A DNA stretch of 64,000 nt from an uncultured Chitinophaga sp. (GTDB taxonomy: Bacteria; Bacteroidota; Bacteroidia; Chitinophagales; Chitinophagaceae). Every line of letters begins with the position of its first letter. The first letter of the stretch is position 1. The stretch lies in assembly GCF_946479755.1 (NCBI RefSeq), contig NZ_CAMLHC010000015.1, positions 133,435-197,434 on the forward strand, in the 5' to 3' direction. Below are positions 23,760-34,500 of the stretch, in pieces. Made by a program: the position numbers and the translations under genes. The notes beneath the pieces are model-generated. The model ran no database searches and was not told where the DNA came from. It saw only the letters and a list, made by a program, of their open reading frames with translations.

Positions 23760-23776
23760 GCCCCGCACCTTTTTTT
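23744..23776 (+). terminator. Terminator of the mlaEFD operon, overlapping the stop codon
   Basis: Stem GGTGCAGGGC (23744-23753) with GCCCCGCACC (23760-23769), one A-C mismatch, loop CAATAA containing the mlaD stop codon, then seven T (23770-23776). The convergent YiiX-like gene ends within the T run. Confidence 0.9.
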
Positions 23777-24434
23777 ATTTTTCTTCCACCGTGGTGAGCA
23801 GCGGAGAATTAAACATACTTACCGGGGAGATGATCTGTTCCGTCAGCGGGATATTGTTACCATAGATCTGTTTCATCTGCTCTTTCACGGCCGGACTGTT
23901 CAGGTCAAAGTCTTTCAGCTGCTCCAGCGTCCCCAGCTCCAGCCCTGTCGTCTCCTTGTATATTTTCCAGACCAGTTCAGAACAGTAGATGCGTTCATCA
24001 GACCAGCCAAAGTAAAAGTCGTAATTTTTGCCGTTGTATTTTTTCCCGGCGTCGACCATTTTTCGTACAGTCGTTTGTGTGATCACGCTGTCTGCGTTCT
24101 TCAGCCGCTTGATCACATAGTGCCCTTTGCGGCCGCGCTTAATCCATTGCTGTAAAGGGGTATAACGGACCGGCTGCAGGGCCTCGTACACGTATAGTTG
24201 CCCGTCTTTTGGCAGAATGATACCGCAATGGCTGTATTTGGAATGCGTGGCCTCTTTAATAGCCGTGCTGAGGTCTGACATAGATTCCTGGAAGATCACG
24301 TCACCGGCGCGCGCAGCAGCCGGTGGTTGTTGCAGCGCTTTTTTCACCGGCATTCCGGTGAGGAACAACGCGCCGCCAATAAGTGCCGTTAACGGCAGGG
24401 CGGTAAACAATGCTATTTTTTTCCAGCTGGCCAT
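23775..24434 (-). CDS. YiiX/YebB-like permuted NlpC/P60 hydrolase
   Basis: A 219-residue membrane-anchored or exported protein of the YiiX family, a circularly permuted NlpC/P60 papain-like fold. The catalytic His comes first (KYSHCGIIL, about residue 68) and the catalytic Cys later (RIYCSELVWKIY, about residue 153), the inverse of normal NlpC/P60. One N-terminal hydrophobic segment (LFTALPLTALIGGALFLTGM) acts as an anchor or uncleaved signal. Family members may cleave peptidoglycan peptides or lipid amides. It faces the mla operon tail-to-tail; no functional link is proven. Confidence 0.88.
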   Translation of the reverse strand: MASWKKIALFTALPLTALIGGALFLTGMPVKKALQQPPAAARAGDVIFQESMSDLSTAIKEATHSKYSHCGIILPKDGQLYVYEALQPVRYTPLQQWIKRGRKGHYVIKRLKNADSVITQTTVRKMVDAGKKYNGKNYDFYFGWSDERIYCSELVWKIYKETTGLELGTLEQLKDFDLNSPAVKEQMKQIYGNNIPLTEQIISPVSMFNSPLLTTVEEK

Positions 24435-24513
24435 ACGTTTGGGATTAGTAATGAGCGTATTATTTTGTAATGATAAAACTTTTATGCAATATTTGCCCCT
24501 GTATTTTTAGCCC

Positions 24514-24909
24514 ATGAAAGCAAAGAAACGCTGGCTCTATCTTGTACTGATCATGTTGAACATACCCCTTGGACTAGCCACCAGATGGGCCCCACAGTAC
24601 TTCCCTTCCCTTATCCGTATCTATGGAGGTGATGTTTTTTCCGCCACCTGTATTTTTTTCGGTTTCCGTTTCTTGTACCCGTTAAAGTCTATCGTTAAAG
24701 TTTCCCTGATCAGTTACCTGGTGTGTATCGCCATTGAGCTGCAACAGCTGTACCAGGCCGAATGGGCGGTAAAGCTGCGGAATACGCCGCTGGGCATCTT
24801 ACTGGGACATGGATTTCTGTGGAGTGATTGTGTGTGCTACCTGGTGGGAACAGTGATAGCAGCAGCGCTGGGATTTGTACTTGAGCGACTGTTTCATTTA
24901 GAGATTTAG
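24514..24909 (+). CDS. DUF2809 family integral membrane protein
   Basis: A 131-residue polytopic protein with about four hydrophobic segments. The pattern GDVFSATCIFFGFRFLYPLK followed by IELQQLYQAEW and NTPLGILLGHGFLWSDCVCYLVG is the DUF2809 signature; GHGF.WSD is nearly invariant in the family. Function is unknown. It stands alone, with an AT-rich inverted repeat directly downstream. Confidence 0.9.
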   Translation: MKAKKRWLYLVLIMLNIPLGLATRWAPQYFPSLIRIYGGDVFSATCIFFGFRFLYPLKSIVKVSLISYLVCIAIELQQLYQAEWAVKLRNTPLGILLGHGFLWSDCVCYLVGTVIAAALGFVLERLFHLEI

Positions 24910-24910
24910 G

Positions 24911-24979
24911 GATTTACGATTTTTTGATTTTGGTTTACGGGCAATCATTTTTATCCCCTATATCAAAAAATCGTAAATC
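24911..24979. repeat. AT-rich intergenic inverted repeat (copy 2)
   Basis: GATTTACGATTTTTTGAT (24911-24928) and ATCAAAAAATCGTAAATC (24962-24979) form a perfect 18-bp inverted repeat with a 33-base spacer, in the gap between the convergent DUF2809 and YhcH genes. The arm ends resemble those of the repeat at 47.4 kb, suggesting a dispersed family. It could also serve as a bidirectional terminator. Confidence 0.8.
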
Positions 24980-24998
24980 AAAAAATCAGGAAATATAA

Positions 24999-25451
24999 TT
25001 AAACGGCCAGCTTGATGACCACCTTCTTTACCGCTGCCGGCTGGTCGATCCGGAGATTGGGCATGTGCAGGTCCGTCGGGAAAAAGATGGCGAAATGATG
25101 CTGATCAAGACGGGTGAAGAAAGCGGGTTTTTCAGCGAACAGCATGTAGTCTTCCGCTTCACTGTATGCTTTCGAGGGTGTTTGTTGCTGCAGGAAATCA
25201 TGACCAATCAGTTCTGCGCCTTTCACGATATATTGTATATCGATGTATTTTTTGTGTGATTCCATTTGCTCACCGGAAGGATCAATTGTATCGTATTCAT
25301 TGACGATGGCAAAGAGGTTATCGCCATCAATTTCGTACTTCCCTTTTTCCAGTGTATGAAAATCTGTAGTGGCGAGGTATTCAAAAGCCCTTACAAAGCG
25401 GGGGCCCAGGCCGTAGTAAAGATGGGCGTTGTTGATCGTATCGAGAACCAT
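24999..25451 (-). CDS. YhcH/YjgK/YiaL family protein
   Basis: A 150-residue cupin-like protein of the DUF386 family (YhcH/YiaL), related to sugar anomerases or isomerases and to the beta subunit of evolved beta-galactosidase. Conserved features are visible: GKYEIDGDNLFAIVNEYDT, ESHKKYIDIQYIVKGAE and AIFFPTDLHMPNL, supplying the metal-binding His/Glu set. It begins 58 bases after the DeoR-family gene on the same strand, so both are probably one transcript, linking it to the adjacent glycerol locus or to another sugar acid. Confidence 0.88.
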   Translation of the reverse strand: MVLDTINNAHLYYGLGPRFVRAFEYLATTDFHTLEKGKYEIDGDNLFAIVNEYDTIDPSGEQMESHKKYIDIQYIVKGAELIGHDFLQQQTPSKAYSEAEDYMLFAEKPAFFTRLDQHHFAIFFPTDLHMPNLRIDQPAAVKKVVIKLAV

Positions 25452-25509
25452 GTGTTAAATTAGAATAAGACAGATGAAGCTGTAAAGATATTTAAAAATG
25501 GGAAAGTGT

Positions 25510-26280
25510 TTATACGATCGTCACTTTAATACCCATATCTTCCATTGCTTTCACCAGGTGCGGGGAAATGCCGGTGTCGGTGATCACTTCATCCACATCT
25601 TCCAGGCCACAGATGCGGCCGAAGCCTCTCTTACCAAATTTAGTGGAGTCTGCCAGTACAATGATCTTCTGTACGGTGGCTATCATTTTCTGGTTCAGGT
25701 GCGCTTCCATGATATTGGAAGTAGTCAGCCCGAATTCAAGATCGATGCCGTCCACGCCGAGGAACAGTTTACTGCAGGAGAAATCTTCCAGTATTTTTTC
25801 CGCATAGGGTCCGGTGACAGATGACGAGCTGGTGCGAAGCTGACCGCCCAGCTGTATCACCTCTACGTCCGGAATCCGGATCAACTCCAGCGCCACGTTG
25901 AGCGCGCCTGTGATCACCGTCAGGTGTCCTTTGGGATGAATATTTTTTGCCAGCGCCAGTACGGATGTGCCGGAAGCGATAATGATAGCGTCGTTGGGCG
26001 CAATGAGCGCTGCCGCCGCCAGACCGATGTTGTTCTTTTCTTCGCTGCGCAGCTTCTCCTTCTCATTCACCGGCTTGTCGTTGGTGTAAGGATTGTTGAT
26101 AGAAGCGCCGCCATGCGAGCGGAACAGCAGGGCTTTATCTTCCAGCAGTTTCAGGTCCTTTCGTATAGTCACGCCGGATACATCGAGTTCTTTACAGAGC
26201 TCTACAACGTTCACATATCCTTTTTCTGCCAGTTTATCCAGTATATACTTGTGGCGTTCAGCAATATTGATCATAGACAT
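25510..26280 (-). CDS. DeoR/GlpR-family transcriptional regulator
   Basis: A 256-residue DeoR-family repressor: an N-terminal helix-turn-helix (ERHKYILDKLAEKGYVNVVE, LDVSGVTIRKDLKLLE, then RSHGGA) and a C-terminal sugar-phosphate-sensing domain with the isomerase-like ASGTSVLALA and GVDGIDLEFGLTT motifs. The start is complement 26278-26280 (MSMINIAERHK); a longer in-frame start at 26337 adds an unlikely N-terminus. It is divergent from glpD-glpK-glpF, so by position and family it is the likely repressor of that locus, sensing a phosphorylated C3 or sugar ligand. Confidence 0.9.
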   Translation of the reverse strand: MSMINIAERHKYILDKLAEKGYVNVVELCKELDVSGVTIRKDLKLLEDKALLFRSHGGASINNPYTNDKPVNEKEKLRSEEKNNIGLAAAALIAPNDAIIIASGTSVLALAKNIHPKGHLTVITGALNVALELIRIPDVEVIQLGGQLRTSSSSVTGPYAEKILEDFSCSKLFLGVDGIDLEFGLTTSNIMEAHLNQKMIATVQKIIVLADSTKFGKRGFGRICGLEDVDEVITDTGISPHLVKAMEDMGIKVTIV

Positions 26281-26588
26281 ATCACATAAAAATAACGTAT
26301 TAAAACCTATCAGCAAGTTTTTTCGCATGCAAGGCATTCAGGGAGAATGCATAAGCAAAGAAGTTAATATTTCGATTTATTTTTAATTATTTCCTTTTTA
26401 TCCAGCATCACTTTCATTTGGAAGCGTCCGAAATATCCCGCCATTGCTCACCGTCAATTTCCTTTCATCCAAAAAATATTTCACTTTCTCGTTTATTTTT
26501 CTATTTTGGTTTCGAATTGTTTTATTTTCTTTTATTTTACACTCAAATATAACAATTTGAAAGTAATTAAAAGAAGCACCATAATAAT
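26281..26588. promoter_or_regulatory. AT-rich divergent control region between the DeoR-family gene and glpD
   Basis: This 308-base gene-free stretch is very AT-rich. CTTTC blocks occur at 26411-26415, 26462-26466 and 26484-26488, the last two 22 bases apart, reminiscent of the CTTTC repeats bound by some DeoR-family proteins. TCAAAT-ATAACA-ATTTGA (26543-26560) is an inverted repeat 28 bases before the glpD ATG. No exact TAnnTTTG promoter was found. Operator status of either element is inference. Confidence 0.5.
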
Positions 26589-28190
26589 ATGAATCGACCG
26601 GAATCAATCAAAAGTCTGCGATCCACGCCATCCCGCACCTGGGACATGATCATTATAGGAGGAGGCGCCACAGGCCTGGGGATAGCGATGGACGCTGCTT
26701 CCAGAGGGTACAAGACACTACTGCTGGAACAGGCCGACTTCGCCAAAGGCACTTCCAGTCGCGCTACCAAACTGGTACACGGCGGAGTGAGATACCTGGC
26801 ACAGGGCGACGTAGCCCTGGTGAAAGAAGCGCTGTATGAAAGAGGGCTGTTGCTGAACAACGCTCCCCACCTGGCGCATAACCAGCAATTTATCATTCCA
26901 CACTACTCCTGGTGGCAGGGCCCTTTTTATACGATTGGTCTGAAAATATATGACCTGCTCTCCGGCCGCTTAAGCCTGGGCAAGTCCAAACATATCAGCA
27001 AAACTGAAGTCACCCACCGGCTGCCCAACATTCAGGCGGCAGGCCTCAAAGGCGGTATCGTTTATCATGACGGCCAGTTCGACGACGCCCGACTGGCAGT
27101 CAATATTGCGCAGACAGCCGCCGAGAACGGTGCCGTGCTGCTCAACTACTGCAAGGTAGACGGACTACTGAAAGACAATGGTAAAGTCAGCGGCGTCACC
27201 GCTACCGACCTGGAAAGCGGCGAATCTTTCCGACTGGCCGCCCGCACAGTGATCAATGCCACCGGCGTATTTGTAGACGAGATCCTGCAACTGGACAATC
27301 CCGGCGCCCGGCCGATGGTACGCCCCAGTCAGGGTGTGCACCTTGTGCTCGACGCTTCTTTCCTGCAGAGCAGCAGCGCCATCATGATCCCTAAAACCTC
27401 CGACGGCCGCGTCCTTTTTGCCGTGCCCTGGCACAACAAAGTGCTGCTGGGCACTACCGATACGCCGCTGGAAGCGCACAGCATGGAGCCCGTAGCGCTG
27501 GAGCAGGAAATTGACTTTATCCTCGCCACCGCCGCACAGTATCTCACGCGCACGCCTACACGCGCCGACGTACTCAGCGTATTCGCAGGCCTGCGGCCGC
27601 TCGCAGCGCCACAGAAAGATACCGGCAGTACCAAGGAAATATCCCGCAGCCATAAAATCATGGTCGCCCCTTCCGGCCTGATCACCATCACCGGCGGTAA
27701 ATGGACCACCTTCCGTAAAATGGCGGAAGACACGGTCGACGAAGCGATCCGCCAGGGTACCATCACCCCGGCCAAATGCAACACCAAAGGATTACGTATC
27801 CACGGTTACCAGAAGCAGCCCATGGCACAGACGCCGCTGGACGTATACGGCAGCGACGCAGCACCGGTACAGGCCCTCGCCTCCATGCAGCCAGAACTGG
27901 CTAAAACACTGCACCCACGGCTGCCTTATATCAAAGCGCAGGTGATCTGGGCGGTAAGAGAAGAGATGGCGCGTACCGTAGAAGACACCCTCGCCAGAAG
28001 GACAAGGGCGCTCTTCCTCGATGCACAGGCCGCCATTGATATGGCGCCGGAAGTAGCCGCGCTGATGGCCGCTGAACTGGGCAAAGACGAAGCATGGCAG
28101 CAACAACAGGTCAAAGCGTTCAACGCAGTGGCCCAGAATTACCTGCTTAAAAATGTGCGCACACGGGAACAACTGCCTGTAGGCGCTTAA
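26589..28190 (+). CDS. glpD: FAD-dependent glycerol-3-phosphate dehydrogenase
   Basis: A 533-residue GlpD that oxidises glycerol 3-phosphate to dihydroxyacetone phosphate and passes electrons to the quinone pool at the inner membrane. The FAD-binding loop MIIIGGGATGLGIAMDAASR is at about residues 20-39, followed by GTSSRATKLVHGGVRYL, typical of GlpD, and the C-terminal DAO domain with ITGGKWTTFRKMAEDTV. First gene of the glp operon; glpK follows after 63 bases. Likely repressed by the divergent DeoR/GlpR-type protein. Confidence 0.96.
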   Translation: MNRPESIKSLRSTPSRTWDMIIIGGGATGLGIAMDAASRGYKTLLLEQADFAKGTSSRATKLVHGGVRYLAQGDVALVKEALYERGLLLNNAPHLAHNQQFIIPHYSWWQGPFYTIGLKIYDLLSGRLSLGKSKHISKTEVTHRLPNIQAAGLKGGIVYHDGQFDDARLAVNIAQTAAENGAVLLNYCKVDGLLKDNGKVSGVTATDLESGESFRLAARTVINATGVFVDEILQLDNPGARPMVRPSQGVHLVLDASFLQSSSAIMIPKTSDGRVLFAVPWHNKVLLGTTDTPLEAHSMEPVALEQEIDFILATAAQYLTRTPTRADVLSVFAGLRPLAAPQKDTGSTKEISRSHKIMVAPSGLITITGGKWTTFRKMAEDTVDEAIRQGTITPAKCNTKGLRIHGYQKQPMAQTPLDVYGSDAAPVQALASMQPELAKTLHPRLPYIKAQVIWAVREEMARTVEDTLARRTRALFLDAQAAIDMAPEVAALMAAELGKDEAWQQQQVKAFNAVAQNYLLKNVRTREQLPVGA

Positions 28191-28253
28191 CGATCATCGT
28201 TATTCCACTGTCAACTATAGCGAATTAAATTATCCACGCAGAAAAAGAAAAAC

Positions 28254-29747
28254 ATGACCAAATACGTAATGGCGCTGGATCAGGGTACTACCAGCTCAAG
28301 AGCCATCATCTTTGACAAAACAGGAGCCATTATTTCTGTAGCGCAAAAGGAATTTACACAGCTGTTTCCCGCACCGGGATGGGTAGAACACGACCCGGCC
28401 GAAATATGGAGCAGCCAGATAGGCGTAGCCACAGAAGCCATGGCCAAAGTAGGTCTTGAGGGCGGCAACATCGCCGCCATCGGTATCACCAACCAGCGGG
28501 AAACCACCATTGTATGGGACCGGGAGACCGGCAAACCGGTACACAACGCTATCGTATGGCAGGACCGCCGCACCGCCGCTTTTTGCGACAACCTGAAAGC
28601 CAGCGGCAAAGAAGAACTGATCCGGACCAAAACCGGTCTCGTGATAGACGCCTATTTCTCCGGCACCAAGGTTAAATGGATACTGGACAATGTCAGCGGC
28701 GCCCGTGAAAAAGCAGCCGCAGGTAAACTCGCCTTCGGCACGGTAGACGCCTGGCTGGTATGGAACCTTACCCACGGCGCCGTACATGCCACCGATATCA
28801 CCAACGCCTCCCGCACCATGCTGTTCAACATCCACACGCAGCAGTGGGACGAAGAGCTGCTGGCGCTGCTGGACATTCCCGCTTCCATGTTGCCGGAAGT
28901 AAAAGAGTCCAGCGAAGTATGCGGTCATACCGCTCCCGGCGTTTTCGCAGAACAGATACCTATTTCCGGTATCGCCGGCGACCAGCATGCCGCCTTGTTC
29001 GGGCAGATGTGCACAGAACCGGGTATGGTGAAAAACACCTATGGCACCGGCTGTTTTATGCTGATGAACATCGGGCCCAAACCTATCCTCAGCAAAAACA
29101 ACCTGCTGACCACCGTGGCCTGGAAAGTGAATGGCCAGACCCACTACGCCCTCGAAGGCAGCATCTTCATTGCCGGCGCAATCGTGCAGTGGCTGCGTGA
29201 CGGATTGGGCATCATCCGTTCTTCCTCCGAAGTAGAAGCGCTGGCAGCCAAAGCAGCACAGAACGACGGCGTATACCTGGTACCCGCCTTTGCAGGCCTG
29301 GGCGCTCCTTACTGGGACCAGCACGCCCGGGGCACGCTCGTAGGCATGACCCGCGGCACCAACGCCTCCCACATCGCCCGTGCGGCGCTGGAAAGCATCG
29401 CTTACCAGACCATGGATGTGCTTAAAGCCATGGAAGCCGACGCCGGTATCAGCATCCAGGAGTTGCGCGTAGATGGCGGCGCCACCGGCAACAACCTGCT
29501 CATGCAGTTCCAGGCAGATATCCTGCAGGCCAAAGTAGTGCGTCCGGGCATCACCGAAACCACCGCGCTCGGCGCCGCCTACCTCGCCGGACTGGCCACC
29601 GGCTACTGGCAGGACCTCGAAGAGATCCGCAGCCAGTGGCAAATGGAGAAAACATTCACGCCCGATTTGGAACAACAACATCGTGAAACATGGATCAGTG
29701 GCTGGCATAAGGCCGTCGACGCCGCCAGACACTGGGCTCAGCAATAA
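28254..29747 (+). CDS. glpK: Glycerol kinase
   Basis: A 497-residue FGGY-family kinase phosphorylating glycerol to glycerol 3-phosphate. The phosphate-binding loop [13 protein letters not shown] is at residues 9-21, the family signature [20 protein letters not shown] and the C-terminal [19 protein letters not shown] are clear, and the substrate residues lie in [11 protein letters not shown]. Length matches GlpK (about 500). It lies between glpD and glpF (39 bases downstream), so imported glycerol is trapped and oxidised by neighbouring products. Confidence 0.97.
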   Translation: MTKYVMALDQGTTSSRAIIFDKTGAIISVAQKEFTQLFPAPGWVEHDPAEIWSSQIGVATEAMAKVGLEGGNIAAIGITNQRETTIVWDRETGKPVHNAIVWQDRRTAAFCDNLKASGKEELIRTKTGLVIDAYFSGTKVKWILDNVSGAREKAAAGKLAFGTVDAWLVWNLTHGAVHATDITNASRTMLFNIHTQQWDEELLALLDIPASMLPEVKESSEVCGHTAPGVFAEQIPISGIAGDQHAALFGQMCTEPGMVKNTYGTGCFMLMNIGPKPILSKNNLLTTVAWKVNGQTHYALEGSIFIAGAIVQWLRDGLGIIRSSSEVEALAAKAAQNDGVYLVPAFAGLGAPYWDQHARGTLVGMTRGTNASHIARAALESIAYQTMDVLKAMEADAGISIQELRVDGGATGNNLLMQFQADILQAKVVRPGITETTALGAAYLAGLATGYWQDLEEIRSQWQMEKTFTPDLEQQHRETWISGWHKAVDAARHWAQQ

Positions 29748-29786
29748 TTATCAACCAAACAGCCATCAACAAAATCATCAATCTCT

Positions 29787-30515
29787 ATGTCTCCGATTTT
29801 AGCTGAATTTATAGGCACCGCATTATTGCTCCTGCTGGGCAACGGCGTAGTAGCCAATGTAGTGCTGAACAAAACAAAGGGCAACAGCGGCGGATGGATC
29901 GTTATCACGACAGGATGGGCGCTGGGCGTATATGTAGGCGTGGTCGTAGCCGGTCCTTACAGCGGCGCGCATCTCAACCCTGCTGTAACCGTAGCGCTGG
30001 CCGCCGCCGGCAAGTTCAACTGGGCAGACGTGCCCATGTTTGCGCTCGCACAGCTGGCAGGCGCCATGCTGGGCACCTCCCTCGTATGGTATAACTACGA
30101 AGACCACCTGGACGCTACGCCCGACAACGGCCTGCAACGCGCCTGCTTCTGCACGGAGCCGGCTATCCGTAAACCGCTGCGCAATTTTATCTGCGAGGTG
30201 ACCGGAACGTTCGTGCTGCTGTTTACCATCTTCTACTTTACCGGCGCTGAAATCGGCACCGATAAAACACCCGTGGGACTGGGCTCCCTCGGCGCGGTAC
30301 CGGTAGCCTTCCTGGTATGGGCCATCGGCCTTTCCCTTGGCGGCACCACCGGTTACGCGATCAACCCGGCCAGAGACCTGGGCCCGCGTATGATGCATGC
30401 CATCCTGCCGATGAACGGTAAAGGGCACAGCGACTGGAGCTATGCCTGGATACCGGTCGCCGGTCCGCTGGCTGGCGGCGTACTCGCCGCAGCGTTATAC
30501 CTGCTGCTGAAATAA
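29787..30515 (+). CDS. glpF: Glycerol uptake facilitator (MIP family)
   Basis: A 242-residue aquaglyceroporin that lets glycerol cross the inner membrane. Both half-membrane motifs are present: AHLNPAVTVAL and YAINPARDLGPRM, the Asp after the second NPAR being diagnostic of glycerol facilitators as opposed to water channels. Six hydrophobic segments are visible. It follows glpK and precedes the phosphodiesterase gene by about 83 bases. Confidence 0.96.
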   Translation: MSPILAEFIGTALLLLLGNGVVANVVLNKTKGNSGGWIVITTGWALGVYVGVVVAGPYSGAHLNPAVTVALAAAGKFNWADVPMFALAQLAGAMLGTSLVWYNYEDHLDATPDNGLQRACFCTEPAIRKPLRNFICEVTGTFVLLFTIFYFTGAEIGTDKTPVGLGSLGAVPVAFLVWAIGLSLGGTTGYAINPARDLGPRMMHAILPMNGKGHSDWSYAWIPVAGPLAGGVLAAALYLLLK

Positions 30516-30598
30516 ACAGACATTAGTAACCATAAGGGATATACGTATATAGCCCACGTTTGAACAGAATGCTTACACCTGTAACAATTTACCAAACA

Positions 30599-31537
30599 AT
30601 GAAAAAACAAATGAATGTCCGGCTGATGGCCTGTGCCATGGCAGCTGCCGCCACTGTTTTTACAGCCTGTAAAACATCGAAGTCCACTACCGCCGCACAG
30701 CACAAGGACCTGCCTTCTTTCTTTAAAGTGGGGCACCGCGGCACACGGGGACTGATGCCGGAAAACACCATTCCGGCCATGTACAAAGGCCTGGAGACCG
30801 GCTCCAACACCATCGAGTTTGATGTACACATTACTAAAGACGGACAAGTGGTCGTATATCACGACGCCTCTTTCACACCGTCCTATACCACCATGCCGGA
30901 CGGTAAAGACATCCCTGCCGCAGAACGCAGCAAGTACACCTTCTACCAGATGAACTACGCCGACATCCGCCGTTTTATCATCGGGGAAAAACCGTATGCC
31001 GCTTTCCCGGAACAGGAAAGGGTCCGCTCCTACGCGCCGCTGCTGGGAGAAATGATCGACTCCGTAGAGCACTATACGAAAAAACACCACCTGCCGCCGG
31101 CATATTACCTGCTGGAAATCAAATCTTCCGAAAAAACAGATGGCACAGAACAACCGTCACCGGAAGAATACATGAAGATCATGATGGCCGTGCAACAACT
31201 GAAGCCGCTGGGACATCGGCTGCTGATCCAGTCGTTTGACATGCGCCCGCTGCAGGTACTGCACAAAACGCATCCACACATCAGACTCGGCTTCCTGACC
31301 GGCGACAAAAACGCCACCTTCGAACAGAACATGCAACAGCTGGGCTTTACACCTAGCTTCTACAATCCACACTATCAGCTGGTAACACCGGAGCTGATCA
31401 AAAAATGTCATGATAAAAATATGCTGATTGTACCCTGGACAGTACAGGAACCACAGGAAATGAAACAATTAAAAGCCATGGGCGTAGACGGTATCATTAC
31501 AGATTATCCCAACAGGCTGGAACAAGCGATCAAATAA
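30599..31537 (+). CDS. Glycerophosphodiester phosphodiesterase (lipoprotein)
   Basis: A 312-residue GDPD-family enzyme that hydrolyses glycerophosphodiesters to glycerol 3-phosphate and an alcohol. The TIM-barrel motif HRGTRGLMPENT is followed by TIEFDVHITKDGQVVVYHD, giving the catalytic His pair and metal-binding Glu/Asp. The start is ATG at 30599 (MKKQMNVRLMA), giving a signal with lipobox VFTAC; an in-frame TTG at 30560 is less likely. Being a lipoprotein it acts in the periplasm or at the outer membrane. It lies between glpF and a SusC receptor gene (26 bases downstream). Confidence 0.93.
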   Translation: MKKQMNVRLMACAMAAAATVFTACKTSKSTTAAQHKDLPSFFKVGHRGTRGLMPENTIPAMYKGLETGSNTIEFDVHITKDGQVVVYHDASFTPSYTTMPDGKDIPAAERSKYTFYQMNYADIRRFIIGEKPYAAFPEQERVRSYAPLLGEMIDSVEHYTKKHHLPPAYYLLEIKSSEKTDGTEQPSPEEYMKIMMAVQQLKPLGHRLLIQSFDMRPLQVLHKTHPHIRLGFLTGDKNATFEQNMQQLGFTPSFYNPHYQLVTPELIKKCHDKNMLIVPWTVQEPQEMKQLKAMGVDGIITDYPNRLEQAIK

Positions 31538-31563
31538 TATCAACCAAAAAAACAACACAAGCT

Positions 31564-34500
31564 ATGAAATTGCGAACACGATTCCGGGCATTACGTCCGT
31601 CTGGTATGCTTATGCTATGCCTCGGAATCATCCTTACCTCTTTCACATCGCTGTACGCGCAGGATGTAAATATCACCGGTAAAATTACCGGGACCGGCGG
31701 AACGCCACTTCCCGGCGTCAGCATCCAGGTAGCCGGCACCAGCAAAGGCGCCAGCACCGGCGCGGACGGGCAGTTCAAACTGAGCGCTCCCACAGGTTCT
31801 ACGTTAAAAATTTCTTTCATCGGTTATCTCACCAAAGAGATCAAGGTAACCAATGCCAACCCGCTGAGCATCACCCTCGAAGAAGACGTACAAAAGCTCA
31901 ACGACGTGGTGGTGGTAGGTTATGGCACACAGAAAAAAGCTACGCTGACCGGCGCCATCACCACCGTGTCCATGGCGCAACAGGAAGGCCGTCCGCTGAC
32001 CAACGCCAGTAACGCGTTGCAGGGCGTTCCCGGCGTGTTCACCAACCTCGGCAGCAGCCAGCCCGGCGTAGACCGCAGCACCATCCGCATCCGCGGCGTC
32101 GGTACGCTGAGCAATAACGATCCGCTGGTACTGGTAGACGGGATTGAGTACTCCATGGATGAACTGAACCCGAACGACATCGAGTCCATTACCGTACTGA
32201 AAGACGCTGCCGCTGCCATCTACGGCTCCCGCGCAGCCAGCGGTGTTATCCTCGTGACCACCAAAAAAGGTAAAGGCGCGTCCAAAATTAACTACAGCTA
32301 CTATCGTGGTATGCAAAAAGCGACCTACCTGCCGGACATCATCGACAATCCGATTGCGTACATGAAGCTGAAGAACCAGGCCAACCGCAACGAAGGCACC
32401 ACTAAAGTTGACTATTCCGATGCACAGATCGCCGAATACGAAAAGGGTATGCTGACCGATCCGATCACCTACCCTTCCAACAACTGGTATAAAATCGCCC
32501 TGAAAAACGGTATTATCCAGAAGCATGATCTGAGCGTGGCAGGTAGCACCGATAAATATCAATACCGCCTGTCACTGGGCTACCTGGACAGAGACGGTAT
32601 CCTCTTCGGACCCGGCAACCACGAGAAAAAATACTCTGTAGGCCTTAACGCCTCCATGCAGGTGACCAAAAGACTGAAAGCCGGTATGACCCTCGACGGT
32701 TACTACCGTAACTATACACAGCCATTCTATGCCTCCAGCTGGGAATACCTGGCCCGTGCCCTGCCGATCCTGACCGATACACTGGCAGACGGCCGCTATG
32801 GTAATTCCTGGATGAGAACTTCCGGCCGCAACAACTGGGAAAATCCGCGTATGCTGGCTTACAACGGCCTGCAAACAAAAGTGGTGCAACGTTTCCTGGC
32901 GACCGTTTTCGCAGAATACAAACTGCCTTTTGATATTAACTACAATATCAAATTCGGTGTGGACAAATATGATGGTCTGCTGAGCCAGTTCACTCCCCGC
33001 ATGCAGACATTCGATCCTAAAACCAACGCCTTCATCAACTGGAATAATCCCAATACAGCTCCGCGTGCGGTTAAGACGGATTACAATGACATGAACATCC
33101 ACTTCTACAATACGCTGGACTGGAAAAAAACCTTTGCCACCAAACATAACCTTAATGTTATGCTGGGTGCCAGCTACGACAACTTTGAAAAAGATTACTT
33201 TGAGGCCAGCATGTACGGCTACCTGGATGCCACACTGGATGCACTTAACGCCGGCGTATACTGGAACGCCACTTCCGGTACTCCTACCCGCGACGTATTG
33301 GAGTCTTACTTTGGCCGCGCCAACTACGACTACGACGGCAAGTACCTGTTTGAAGCCGCTTTCCGTTATGATGGTTCTTCCCGCTTTGCTCCCGGAAAAC
33401 GGTGGGGCTTCTACCCCTCCGCTTCTGCCGGATGGCGTATCGACAAAGAATCTTTCTTTGCGTCCAGCCTGATCGACGTACTGAAACTCCGTGCCTCCGC
33501 AGGCCAGCTGGGTACACAGGCGGTAGCCTTGTACAGCTATACGCCATCTGTAAACATGGGCGAAGATTACAGCTTCGGTGGCTCGAGCCCGGCACTTAGC
33601 TCCGGCGCTGCTGTGACAGCAGCCGTAGATCCGGATATCAAATGGGAAGTTACCACCACCTATAACGCCGGTGTGGACATGAACCTGTTCAAAAGCCATT
33701 TAGCCGTTACCGTTGATGTCTACAAAAAAATCACCGACGGCATCCTCCGGCCGGTAGCCATTCCTTCCCAGGTAGGTAACCTCGCAGGCCCTAAAAGAAA
33801 CGTAGGCCGGGTGGACAATACTGGCGTAGAACTGGTGCTGCAATACAAAAACAACATCGGCAATTTCGACTATAACGTATACGGCAATGCCTCCTACAAT
33901 AAAAACGAAGTAGTAGATCTGAAAGGAGAAAGAATGATCAGCGGTAATACTATTACACAGGCCGGTCATCCGATAGACGCCTACTACGTATTATTGTCAG
34001 ACGGCATCTTCCAGTCCGACGAAGAAGTGAGCAAAAGCGCTTTCCAGAGCGGAAAGACGAAGGCCGGTTACATCAAATACAAAGATATCAACGGCGATGG
34101 TATCATTAACGGTGACGACCGTGTGATACTGGATGCTTCGTCCTCTGTTCCCAAATGGACATTTGGTTTCGGGTTCAATCTCGGTTACAAAGGCATCACG
34201 CTGAATGCAGCATTCCAGGGTATTGCCGGCGTGAAAGCTTACCCACAGGGTAACCTGGCCCTGCCTTTCGTGAATGGCGCCAACGCCACCAAAGAATGGC
34301 TGACCGATGCCTGGACACCTACCAACACCAACGCACGTTTGCCGATTGTCACCACCGGCACCGCCGGCGTAGACAACTTCCGCGGTTCCGACTTCTGGCT
34401 GCGTAACAACTCTTATGTAAGAATGCGCAACCTGCAGCTGGGTTACTCCCTGCCTGACAGATGGTTGTCTAAAGTAAAAATCAGCAAAGTGAACCTGTTT

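Noticed and set aside
28296..29744. A 482-codon open frame on the minus strand opposite glpK
   Set aside because: It mirrors glpK exactly and shows no domain; glycerol kinase motifs settle the coding strand.
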